64,000 nucleotides of DNA from Arachnopeziza araneosa (taxonomy: Eukaryota; Ascomycota; Leotiomycetes; Helotiales; Arachnopezizaceae), in NCBI GenBank assembly GCA_003988855.1, contig QYAI01000163.1, positions 1 to 64,000 on the forward strand, given 5' to 3'. Made by a program: the position numbers and the translations under genes. The notes below the pieces were generated by a model. It did no database searches and had not been told where the DNA came from. It saw only the letters and a list, made by a program, of their open reading frames with translations. Of the stretch, positions 34,559 through 44,865 are shown piece after piece (the first letter of the stretch is position 1; the number at the start of each line of letters is the position of its first letter).

Positions 34559-35311
34559 ATGGCCGCTTACACTCCACTAAACCTCTTTGAACTCAACCTA
34601 GGTCTTGGTCCTAAAATAAGCTGACTGGTATTGAGTAACAATTTTTTATTTTCAGCAGCGACATATTTAACAAGCGTCAGTCTGAGAATTGGAACAGAGC
34701 AACCACCCTCATTCCAACTGTTCCCTCGATTGCCTGCAGAGCTCCGGCTCAGGATTTGGCAACTTGCCATCTATGCTCTTCCAGGCCGCATCATCCCAAT
34801 CACAGAAGTCGTAAGCGATACGGACCACGATCGTAAAGTGGAAAAATACCGGTACACCTCCACACAACCGCATCCCCGGCTAGCGACCGTCAACCACGAA
34901 GCTCGAGTCGCCGTCTTTGATAGCTTGGAGCCGCTGTTCCTACCAGAACTGAATCACATTTTGGTTACAGTATGCCTGGAGAAGGATACATTGTTATAGG
35001 ATGGAGTCAAACCTTGCGATCACTACATAACGGACTACATCAGATTCGCAACGGCGATGGGCACCGAGACGTGCCGGAAGATCACAAAGTTGGGTATCGA
35101 GGACGTCTGTTTTGATACTTTGTATAACAAGCCCCCAATTCTCATCCTCAAGGAGAGTGAGGATAAGTTCCGTGAGATGTTTCCTAATGTTGAGAAAGTG
35201 GCATGCGTCCCCGTCTAACGAACGAAGAAGTTTGGGCGCGAGTCGGCCATCTATCATATCGGCGAGCTCGTACTTGAGCATACTTGGATGGAAATAGAAA
35301 ACAGTATGTAG
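34559..35311 (+). pseudogene. 2EXR-domain protein with two in-frame stops
   Basis: Exon 1 (34559-34601, MAAYTPLNLFELNL) and a 54-nt intron ending TTTTCAG lead into exon 2. There the 2EXR signature appears: FQLFPRLPAELRLRIWQLAI, then HPRLATVNHEARVAVF and LNHILVTVCLEKDTLL. An in-frame TAG follows at 34997, after which the same frame continues sensibly (DGVKPCDHYITDYIRFA, then KITKLGIEDVCFDTLYN and FREMFPNVEKVACVPV). A TAA follows at about 35216, and the frame again continues (RTKKFGRESAIYHIGEL) to 35311. Both stops could be CAG or CAA changed by C to T, and no other lesion is needed. The last bases read GTATGT, so a further exon may once have existed. 2EXR proteins form large fungal families of unknown function. 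Confidence 0.6.
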
Positions 35312-35741
35312 CCCATGACCCTCGAAGACCTAGCCACAGGGAGAATCAAGGTCGGATATTTCAGGTTAGGTCTCGTGGGCAGCGTGAAGCAACCGGTGTG
35401 AGATAAAGAGAGAAGGCATTATTATTGGAGGTTGCCGAGGGAGGGTGAAAGAACGCAAAATTAATTGCTCAGGCTCGGCGATTGAATGCGTTGACGCATA
35501 TGCAAGAAAGTCAAACGTTCATGGTGAGATACAATTGGAGGTCGAATTCAGCCTCTATGAGGATTAGTATACAGCTAGGCTCACGGAGCAAATAAATTAC
35601 TGTTGAAACCTTCTACGTTACTGACGTACAAAAAATAACAAGTGGGGTAATAGATTGCCAGTAAACCATGGATTTTTCTGTCTTGCAAATACTTAAAGAA
35701 CTCCTCCATACACCTCTACAAACCGGCATGTTATCTGTACT

Positions 35742-36155
35742 CTAAATATGATCTCTAGTGATAGACTTAGACCCAGCTTGCGTTTTCTGAGTCAACAACT
35801 CCGCATGTATCTTGATGAGCTCGCTAATTGCTCTGGAAATCAGGTCCAGTGCCTTTCCCCGCGCCTCATCCTCCAACACTTCGTCTTCCACCCCTTCACC
35901 CTCCACAGCCTCCTTCTCACCCTGAGCATCCCTCTTCACGTATAGAAAGAAACAGAACCACATTGAACCCCAGTGGTTGCACTTGCTGCAGCCGACTTCC
36001 CTGCCGAGGATGTGCTCGTGATCGCACTCGTCGGATTGGGTGAAGAGGGTGGTATGCTGACAGGCTTCGGTCTCGGGGAACAGGAGGTCGGGGTTGGAGT
36101 TTGGGCTGGGAGAAGGAGCCAAGGTCGAGGTTGGCGAAGTTGTGGAGGAAGACAT
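35742..36155 (-). CDS. Small hypothetical protein with Cys/His cluster
   Basis: A 137-aa single-exon frame from a clear ATG. It has a Ser/Thr/Pro-rich N-terminus (about 30 residues), then a compact Cys/His segment: ACQHTTLF, ECDHEHILG, GCSKCNHWG. The spacing C-x-H...C-x-H-x-H...C-x2-C-x-H could bind one zinc ion. The second half is acidic (about residues 75-98), then a helix-forming stretch ALDLISRAISELIKIHAELL. No named family recognised. Opposite-strand frames are shadows of its composition. Confidence 0.6.
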   Translation of the reverse strand: MSSSTTSPTSTLAPSPSPNSNPDLLFPETEACQHTTLFTQSDECDHEHILGREVGCSKCNHWGSMWFCFFLYVKRDAQGEKEAVEGEGVEDEVLEDEARGKALDLISRAISELIKIHAELLTQKTQAGSKSITRDHI

Positions 36156-37249
36156 GTTGGTTATTTGCTAGCTGTGTTGCGTACTTATTGTTTGATGTGA
36201 AGTGTAGTCAATGTCTTGTATGGGTATTGAGAATTGTGGTAGGTAGTTGTTTAAGTTTATGTGGGATTAGAGAAACCTGAGGAGGTTTAAGTAGCCAGTT
36301 AACGATGAAGTGATTGTTCGTCTGTGAATCATGAAATGAATGGTCCACGGATAATGTCCCAACTTGTATAAATAATTTTGAGAGATGTTAATCAGTCGAC
36401 ATGAGAGAATTTGCAGAATAAAGCCCAAACATTGTTTTCTATCCTCGGCTGTTAAGTACTATACTGGTGGGACAAGCTTAGTGAGTTTGCGATTGAGCGC
36501 CAAATCATTCTGCGACCATTGCTTCTCCCGCAAACTCTGAGCGCAGCTAGAACAGGTCAACCCACACCGGAATGTTTTTATGACATTTTCCATTTCTGTC
36601 TTTAAACCTGAGTTGCTGCTGCTATAGCCTGAGCTGTGGGTGAGCCAAACCTGAGCTAGGCTGAGCTAGGTGAGCTCGGGGTGACCCATTCGGGCTCCTC
36701 GGCTACGACTGCCGCTCGCTAAAATTAGTAAGAGAAAGCAGAGGTTCTTCAGAAGCCGATTCTATCTTCGTTCGTAAGAGCCCACACTAAAACGAACTTC
36801 GAAAAATCTAACCTCAACACATGCAACTACGGACCTGTTCACCTTATTTAACTTCTATCTGCTACTAATAAATCGCACCTAAATACAGTCGATACTCTTC
36901 TAGTAATAACTATCAATAACTACTACATAATATCGAAAATTTAGAGCTATTAACTTCTAGTGCTCTCTACGAATATGTTACTACTCGTACAGAACAACTT
37001 GCTGATAACGTCTAATGTCTTACCTAGACAAGGTTTTTGTGATGAGCAGAATATCACGTGAACTGAATGTCATGTGTGGACGGCACGGGCGACAGGACTT
37101 CATTTCCGAAGTGTGAAGAATAAAAGGCACATTCAGAGTTTATTCGGACTAGGGCCAGAGAGAAGTCTGCTGTACATAATGCACACCTCACTCGTGTAGT
37201 TTTTCTTTCCTCATATTCTTCTTTTTCTTCGTAGCTAGCACTCCTATAT
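36156..37249. other. Degraded AT-rich spacer, left flank of the transposon relic
   Basis: No gene. Short GAGCTAGG/GAGCTGAG-type repeats occur at about 36625-36690. The stretch 36780-37050 is stop-rich in all frames and may be the ruined 3' end of the adjacent element. Confidence 0.45.
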
Positions 37250-38290
37250 GCCTCTTGACTAGCCATATTCGTGTTCGTGCCGTTACACGGACAGCATAAT
37301 AAAGAGCTTTCTGGTGCGCTTCTTTCTACTTTCGAAACAGCTTCACGTCGAGAGGTTGTAGAGCGTGCGTTTCGTGCGAAGGATAAGTAAATATTGCAAT
37401 ATAGTGCTCTGCTGCTTTAATCGCAAAAGAAGAGTATTCGTAAGTAGTGTAGCCGTCGCAAAGAAGCAGCTCCCAAGAGCAATTTGACCTCGCACTAATA
37501 TGTTTAATGAAGAAATCAAGCTATTCTATAATCACACTATTATTAATATGTCTAGTATTCGTAAGAGTAATTACATCGTCGCTAGAAAGCTTACTATTAA
37601 CCTAGCTCTTTATAACTGCTTTACCAGGCGAAATCACGAAAGCAGGAAGATGCTGACTAGCTGCGTTTATCGTCTCTACGACAGTTAACGATTTGCGATT
37701 CTCAGGCCTACTAGTATATAGCTCTGTAAGAGAGTATGAAACGACTACTTGTTCGGAAGAAGAAACTCTAACTCGTACGCTAGTTTCGTCTATATTCCAA
37801 ACTTTCTTTGCTTTCGTGATTTAGTGTCTTTTCAGCGTCGCACGGTATTGAGCAAACTAGCTCTTCACGTCTTGTTCAGTATGTGATTCGAGGCGCTCTC
37901 GTGCGATAGGTTTTGTCTGTATAGTTCGAAGCTTTTTCTCGTCGAATTTCTTCGACAGCAAGAATGTAATTGCGCCGCGAATCAGCTGTTTTGTTGCTCC
38001 AAGCTGACCTGGTTCTGCTTGCTCTGCGCAGTATCTGAGTATAACTTTCTTATCTGCTTCAAATAAGATTCGATTATTGCTACCTTAGCACGGCAAGCCT
38101 CATTGCTACGCTTCTTTAGTATGCGTTTTGCAGCTATTCGAATAGCTGGCACTGAGGAATTCCATAGATTTGAGCAGCAGTTATAAGCTTTTCTTTGCTA
38201 CCTTCTGGCAAGCTATGAAGCCATTCAGCAGCTGCTTTAATCTTTTGTTGATTTTCGGATGTCACTGAAGTTCTAGGCATATTTGTGCTA
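37250..38290 (-). mobile_element. Relic of a pogo/Fot1-like DDE transposon
   Basis: The minus strand from 38280 reads MPRTSVTSENQQKIKAAAEW, then LITAAQIYGIPQCQLF and a stop, resembling the N-terminal helix-turn-helix (psq type) of these transposases. Further on, the catalytic core survives in pieces: WNIDETSV (about 37790, first Asp), TVVETINAASQHLPAFVIS (about 37690), ELLLCDGYTTYEY (about 37470, second Asp) and FTYPSHETHALQPLDVKLF (about 37350, third Asp). This is the DDE_1 (pogo/Fot1) arrangement. At least four in-frame stops plus frame changes make it dead. Clear terminal inverted repeats were not found. It lies between the small Cys/His gene and the MBL hydrolase. Confidence 0.78.
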
Positions 38291-38377
38291 GGTTTCGCGG
38301 AAAATTAGGCAAGCAATTGAAAAGTTTAGTGTGTTTCGCATACAAATTTTTAATTTCTAGCCCTCACATCCGCTTTC

Positions 38378-38407
38378 GCTGCCCACTTCGCTTCGCTCGT
38401 GGGCAGC
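38378..38407. repeat. Perfect 9-bp inverted repeat beside the transposon relic
   Basis: GCTGCCCAC at 38378-38386 pairs with GTGGGCAGC at 38399-38407 across a 12-nt loop rich in TTCGC. It sits about 100 bp upstream of the transposase start, where a terminal repeat would be expected. No matching copy was seen on the other side. Confidence 0.6.
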
Positions 38408-38928
38408 GCACTGGCTATTAATCGGCTTTGATCCAGTAATTTGGTTGGCAGGTTTTGAGACGTGAGGTGAATTGTGCAACCAAGGACCATCTGTTCTCTA
38501 AACACACCATACTTTACCCTCTTTTCATGTGCCTGAAGCTGCTCCTTAACAGCGCGGCTGTTAGAAGCCTGTAATTTAGGGCTCATACGCTGAATTCCAG
38601 GTATTCTTTAGCGGCAACCTCCATGATGAACTGTGTGAAACGAGCGGTGAGTACCCCTCTAAAGAATCCGAGAAGGAATATATTGTCTTAATAAGCTTTC
38701 CGTTAATGTAACAAATGAATTTTGGTGACGTAAAGGTGCCGACTATGCAAATGTTCTACCCAAGTCTGGCATAGAGCTTAGTAATACGGTCTTCTCGCTC
38801 GGAATCCGTTTTAATCCGTTAGAATCGCGATCAAACCCCACCCTTGATCAGTATCTGACTCACGCCGACTTGGCTATAACCTTCAGAGAGCTTTGTTAAT
38901 CCCAAAAACTGCGATAGTTCGAGTTATT

Positions 38929-40150
38929 ATGTCTAATCCAGTCGCCTCAGGCGAAATCGCTTCGAGCCCTCAGATCCAGATACCATCATCCACACATATA
39001 GTCACAGTCCGTGTCATTGATACAACCCTTCGGATTCACATGCCCGTCGGAACAATGTTTGATCCCTTAATTAAGGGCCACACCCAACTTGCCAGCCCCT
39101 CCTTTTCCTTTCTCATCGAGCATGAGAAGTTCGGTCGCAAGCTTCTCTATGACTTGGGCGTACAGAAGAATTGGGAAGACCAGGCACCCGAGGTTGTGAA
39201 GCAGATTAGGGATGAAGGATGGGAGATTGAAGTTGAGAAGGATGTGGCGGAGATTCTCACTGAGCATGGGACCCCACTCAAAGAGGTAGAAGCGATTATC
39301 TGGAGGTGAGCGGTGTCAATCTCTTGGGAGTGGTATGAGCTGATATCTGAAGTCATTGGCATTGGGACCATCTCGGTGACCCTGCAACATTCCCAAACTC
39401 GACCGCCATTATAGTCGGCCCCGGATTCAAAGAAGAATTCTTCCTCGATGGCAAGCCCGAAGAAGACTCTCCTATCCTTCATTCATATTACGCAAACCGC
39501 CATCTTCGTGAGATTTCCGAACCAGAATTTAATCTCAACATCGCGGGATTTCCCGTCTTTGATTACTTCGGCGACGGGAGTTTTTATCTCATCAATAGCC
39601 CTGGGGTAGGCCTCCCTCTTAAGCTAGCCGCGAAGACCCATTGACATACGTATAGCATACCATTGGCCATGTGTCTGCCCTTGCACGAACGACGATAGAT
39701 CCTGATACCTTCATATTCATGGGTGGCGATATCGCGAGCCACCCAGGTGAATTCCGTCCAACCTCCTACCTCCCGCTCCCTTCACTGATTTTTCCGAATC
39801 CCCTAAACGTCTCCTCACCGACGCCCTGTCCTGGGCACATCTTCCAGCGCATTCATCCTCAAAAGAGTAATAGCAAACCCTACTACAAACCAGGAACGTG
39901 GCCGGGTGGAGAGCCCACAAATGATGATCCTGTAGCTGCGATGAAGAGCCATGAAAACCTGCAGCTTCTCGATGCGCAAAGCCAGCAAGTCTTTGTGATT
40001 TTAGCACACGATGAGTGTATACAGGACGTAATTGAGCTCTTCCCGAAGGATGCGAATCGCTGGAAGGAACGTGGATGGGGGGAAAAAGCCAGATGGTCCT
40101 TTTTAGGAGACTTTAAAGAAGCTGTAACTGTAGAGGACATTAGCTTCTAA
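38929..40150 (+). CDS. Metallo-beta-lactamase-fold hydrolase (lactonase-like)
   Basis: Three exons, 38929-39305, 39353-39605 and 39656-40150, give 374 aa; introns of 47 and 50 nt. Splicing intron 1 creates the metal site SHWHWDHLGD (HxHxDH, residues about 127-133). Intron 2 is removed just before HTIGHVSAL (His near 211). The bridging Asp is in MGGDIASH (near 232) and the last His in ILAHDE (near 325), so the dinuclear zinc site is complete. The arrangement is that of MBL-fold lactonases and related hydrolases; fungi carry many, some in secondary metabolism, and the substrate cannot be told. No signal peptide, so probably cytosolic. It is isolated between a transposon relic and 1.7 kb of gene-free DNA. 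Start is the first ATG in frame. Confidence 0.87.
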
Positions 40151-41888
40151 GTTAGCTAGATATAAATATATTACGTAGGACATATATCACATGTTTGGGA
40201 AGCACGTAGAAGCTCTAGCACGGCACGATCGGCCACAAGGCAAAAACGACCAGTCCCAGCTGTCTTCTCGAAAAGGGGTTGACCCCATGGCTGATGGCAT
40301 GCGGAGTACCTATACTGTCATGTGTTATTTAGTATCTAAAATTAAGCTAACTACTTGATAGAATATCGTAAGTAGCGTCGGCAGCAAGTCCCGTAAAGCT
40401 ATTAGCTGCCATGTTAGCACTAAAATCTCTAGCGTAGTTTTGTATTTGAAATGTTTTGGAAGCTAGCTAATTCACGGAATGGTTGTAAATGCTATCAAAG
40501 CTCCGAGCGGCCGTCCACTTCAGAATACGATTCGGACGAAACAAGGGGTCGAGAAATGTAGAAGACATTTTCAGAATCCAAGAACTATGGCGAAACTCTT
40601 TAAAAGCCACCTGAGCTCTCTTATGAAATCGAAAGTTTTAGGATCAGTTAGAGAAGGAAATATCGTACACATTATAGATATATATCCTGTTCATCATATG
40701 ACCCCAGAGGAGATACCGCTCTATTCCTCCAAAGTAGGCAGGTCGGTTATATTCAAATCGAAATTTGATTAGCCCTATATTGAGATGTCCAAAATTCTAG
40801 ATGAATGTAAGAAAGATTGAGCGGTAACTTAAGACTTAATTACAGTAGTCATTTGTCTTTCTTTTAAGATTGAATAATTTCATAAAGCAATTGGCTAATG
40901 AAAAATCTATTTTTAGATACTAGAGTTTGATTACTGTTTTACGTCTTATTGTACAAATGTATCGTGTACATTTTCCTGATGTCGGTGCTATCTGTAGTGT
41001 TGTGCGGTACAGTAAAGTAATTATTTACAATTCAAAAGTATGTCAGAAGAGCAGCGCACTTCACACACTTCACACACTACATACACTAGATTTACTAAAC
41101 CTTGAAATACATTCTATAAATTCCTATATCCCTTCACCAGTCAACTGCTAGCGGCAGAGAGTTGTGAGTCGAATTTAGCGAGGCTTGCTCATAATTTAGC
41201 TAAAAAAGCTATTAGTCTTACTTAAGTGCCCCGAAAAACGCTTAAACACGTCTTCTTAGGCCACCTACAGACGCGTTCATTGGTACTATTCTAAGCCTTT
41301 CGGGGCTATCAGCGGCCACAAAATCACGATTCTTTGCTGCTGGTAGTTAACCGTGGAAGGGATAAAAGCCGAACGGTCTCGATATAAATAAAGTATAAAG
41401 AGAATACCATTAGATATTAAGTAGTCTCGTTGCTTATTCTAACAAAAAGGTCACGATGAAGCTTTTTTTAAAGCATAGGCTTATACTTTATAGGCTGCGG
41501 GGGAGACATTAGCTATAAATGCTATCAACATATGCGTGTTGGGTTTCTCTTCCTCTTGCAAGAATCCAAGAACAGCTAATTAAAAACTTCAGATCGTGCA
41601 ATAAACTTACAACAAGTGTTGGAAGCTGGAAATGCAGGCCTATGAAAACTTGATAAAGGCAGACGAAATTAGAGCGATAGAAGCAACGGAAAAGACCGAG
41701 ATTAGCTGAGAGCGACTAGCTGCACTCACAAGCCTCCCTATTTCAAGCAGTTCCAACCATAATCCACCTCCTCATTAGCAACCCTCAGGTCCGTCAAGTG
41801 CTCAAAATCTATCCCAAAGATCTGAAGATCAGTAAGCAGGCCGCTCCAAGCCATGCTGAACAGATAAAAAGCCAGGATTCAGCGTTTA
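40151..41888. other. AT-rich gene-free region with coding debris
   Basis: Stop-rich throughout. The frame 40479-40772 (97 codons) is unrecognised. At about 41618-41850 the plus strand keeps a broken but protein-like stretch (CWKLEMQAYENLIKADEIRA, then TSLPISSSSNHNPPPH after a TGA), suggesting a dead gene or element. CACTTCACACACTTCACACA forms a short repeat near 41060. Confidence 0.45.
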
Positions 41889-44865
41889 CTACCGTATAAT
41901 AAAGCAATGCCACAAGATTGAGGTCAGCCTGAAATAGCAGCTTCCGACAAAGCGGAAAATAAAAGTTCCAGCGGTACCCCATAACCAGATGCGGAAAAAC
42001 CATATCTTGTGCGAGTACGAGCTGCCCTATGCGGAAGTCAGTCACCGAATTCTACCATCAAATGAATCGTACCAGGAATTTCAAGGTGTCGAAATTGTCA
42101 TTTATGACGAGCAGACAGAGTATAAAGTTAGAAAGAATATATACTGCAACCAATCGTGTTCGAAACTGCTTGAATGACTCCTCAATCGTCAACTCTCTTT
42201 CCTCTATGGCCTCTATTACATGAGGTTTGAGTGCTCTCTTGACTGTTGCTTCAAATTGAGAATCAATTTCGTCTTGAGGGTGGTCTATCTCAAAAACCTG
42301 GGCGCAGAGCTGAGATCCAGAAGTGATGACTGCCGGAGATCGCCACGCCGATGATAGAACATCTATCTCCTCCGGCATTCGACCTCGCTTCTCTCCCCAT
42401 GTAACATCGTGCCAGTTGCTGAAGGCGTAAACGTTGAGGATATTTGTGTAGCTAGAGACCACAAACAGATACTGGGGATATGATGTGAACATATGCCACG
42501 GGTCTAAAGCGAGAAACGAAGCCGCAAAGTAGACTCCAAAGATAGACGCGGAAGTAATCAACACAGTCCAGTGTCCGATATCGGAGTAGAATTCTTCGAT
42601 ATAGTTATAATCGCCGCCGGTACCATCCAATGCACCACTCTTGAAGATGCGAATCATCAAATACAAGACATTGAGGATAAAATAGATCTCGACTACTCCA
42701 AATATCAGGAACGATGCAAAGTAACCCCAGTATTCGCATCTGACTTTGTTGCCCATTGCCATCACAAACTGTAGAATGACGGCAGCTGTGTAAGCGGTTT
42801 GGATAATAGCATTGAAGATTGGTGTTCCGGAGCCAAATGGGAAAGGTCGTTCGTTGGAATCGGCAGGTGGAGAGCTTGATATATCCGTAACAATGAAGGT
42901 CGTAAGGAGGAAGCCAGCAAGCCCAAACCAGGAGAGTAGCAGGGAAATAGTGTTAAACACCATCTGGAGCAGTAAGCCGAATACCCTAACAATATTGTGG
43001 CCAGAATGATAGAGTCGCCAAAAATGCATAATAGAGTAGAGTGAGGCAGCAAATGCGCCATTGCTGGCAGTGAGTTAGCCTAGAAGTAAGGGTTCTGGAG
43101 GCAAATACATGATAAAAGGGATTAAAAGATGCAAGGGATTATTTACTTACAGCCAGCGCCTTCGCTGCTCCACAAACTCGACCATGCTTTCGGGGATATC
43201 TGTCTCTGCCTTTGCCGAGGATACATATCGTGTATGCCATTTGCATCCACTCTTCACAACAAGCTCAAATGACAAGATGCGGTCATCTGCTAGGAACATA
43301 TTACGCACGAACACGCTCATGCCGTGAAGCCTTCTTTTGCTTAGAGCTTGCGAGAGTGTGGGATCCCCCTTGAAATACTGCTCCAAAGGTCTTCCCATAA
43401 TAGCTCGATATCGGTAAGCTGAGAAGGCGCCTGGCAAAACTGAAAGATACCCAAAGGAGGATTCCATAGGTTTGTCAAGGATGCAACTAATTTTGTACTC
43501 AAAATTTTGGGCTGCAACCAAGGGATGAAATAATTTCCTTCCGCCTTTGCCAATGAATGGGTAGATCTCACCACAACACCCTCCAAGGTCTTTATCGTTG
43601 TAAAACCCTTCCCAAAGACGTAGAAGAGCAAAGGGCTCGGGACGAGTGCCCGCATCCAGGGATATAACAACTTCAGGGTTCAGTATTCTGCCAAATGCAT
43701 GATAGAGCCAACCTAAACAGTAGATAATTAGCAGAATACAACCTATTGTGTTGGTATAATCACGTGACATAATGGGTGCCTCATTAGTTAGGCAGCCAAG
43801 AACCCCATAAGGGTTCTTCGCTCGCACCCATTCTTCTTCTTCTTAATTACGGATTCTCTACGTGATAGTAGGGAGCCCTGTATTCTGAGTCAGGGCTGTA
43901 CCCCATTCTGCTAATAACTAGTTATTCAGTAATCCGACATATTGTAATGCTGCTAAAAAGCTGAGGACGAGGAGCAAATGCCTTCACGAATACTGGCACT
44001 TACGGTGACTGTTGATCTTTTTTGAGTTTTTCGCTTTGAGGCACAGGATCATTTGAACTGGAGGTAGTGATGCTTGTTTAGTCGGCTGAATAAGCTGCTG
44101 AGAGGATGTGATCGAAAGTTGAGTCGTATATTCGAAGATATGAGCTATCGTCTCCTTTCCATCCACATCCTTCCTCATGATCCCATCTTGATATAGTCCA
44201 ACTGTAGCCATAACGTCGAGAACTTCCTTGTCAGCGGGATCGATTCCGTCCATCAATAGACAAACAACCACCTTTTGCCAAACCGGTCCACCCACATTCC
44301 AGAAATCAGTTTTTTTCAGTGCCCAAATGTCGCGGAGGTTTTCCATAACACTGTGCACGGTACGAGAAAGCATAAATTTATTCTCGTTGTAATAAGTGAT
44401 ACCTACCAGGAGCTCCGTATGACGACCGTAAATAGATGGGCGGAGGTTGTAGCCATCTTTTAGTGTAAAATTGTTTGGGTCACATGTTGCACCAGTGTCT
44501 GAAAATTTCGTTAGCTACTATCACTAAAATTTCGGTCATGTCGAATCCTGTTATCGCATGTTCTTACACCTCATTGTGGTGAACTCTTCAGAATTACCCT
44601 CCAAGTTCTCTTTGAATTGAGGCTGGATGGCATTCCTGACGGCCGAGGGAACTGGACAATCGATTGAAAGAACGGTTCCTTGTGTAAGCTTGACTTTTCT
44701 TGTAGCATATCTTTTCAGGCCAGGTAAAGCTTGTCCGCGCCTCCAAGCTTCTGTTGACACAGAGTGCTGTCCATCCGGCACCGAGGGATCAGGTAGATGG
44801 TCGGTTGAGATGGAATAGGGCGAGGGTGATTGGTGATGATACTGAGCATTTTCGAACTCTGCCAT
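41889..44865 (-). CDS. Chitin synthase, class III-like
   Basis: Five exons, 44865-44568, 44498-44004, 43712-43151, 43063-42073 and 42026-41889, give 827 aa. Introns are 69, 291, 87 and 46 nt. The enzyme polymerises UDP-GlcNAc into chitin at the plasma membrane. A short Ser/Pro-rich N-terminus precedes GLKRYATRKVKLTQG. Landmarks are TYYNEN, KDVDGKETIAHIFEYTTQLS, KINSHRWLYHAFGRILNPEV, LDAGTRP (near 278), FEYKISCILDKPMESSFGYL, LADDRIL (near 408), QRRRWLNGAFAASLYS (near 446) and a multi-span C-terminus. The usual EDR of the catalytic motif is DDR, a conservative change. Intron 2 is unusually long and structured. The last exon (LWGTAGTFIFRFVGS region) is recovered only by splicing. The short N-terminus suits class III; class I or II is less likely. 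Confidence 0.88.
43771..43832. repeat. Nested inverted repeat within chitin synthase intron 2
   Basis: On the plus strand AATGGGTGC at 43771 pairs with GCACCCATT ending at about 43832. Inside it AAGAACCC pairs with GGGTTCTT around a 5-nt loop, giving a two-stage hairpin. The arms are perfect by eye (9 and 8 bp). It could be a short inverted-repeat element inserted in the intron or a structured splicing element. Confidence 0.7.
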
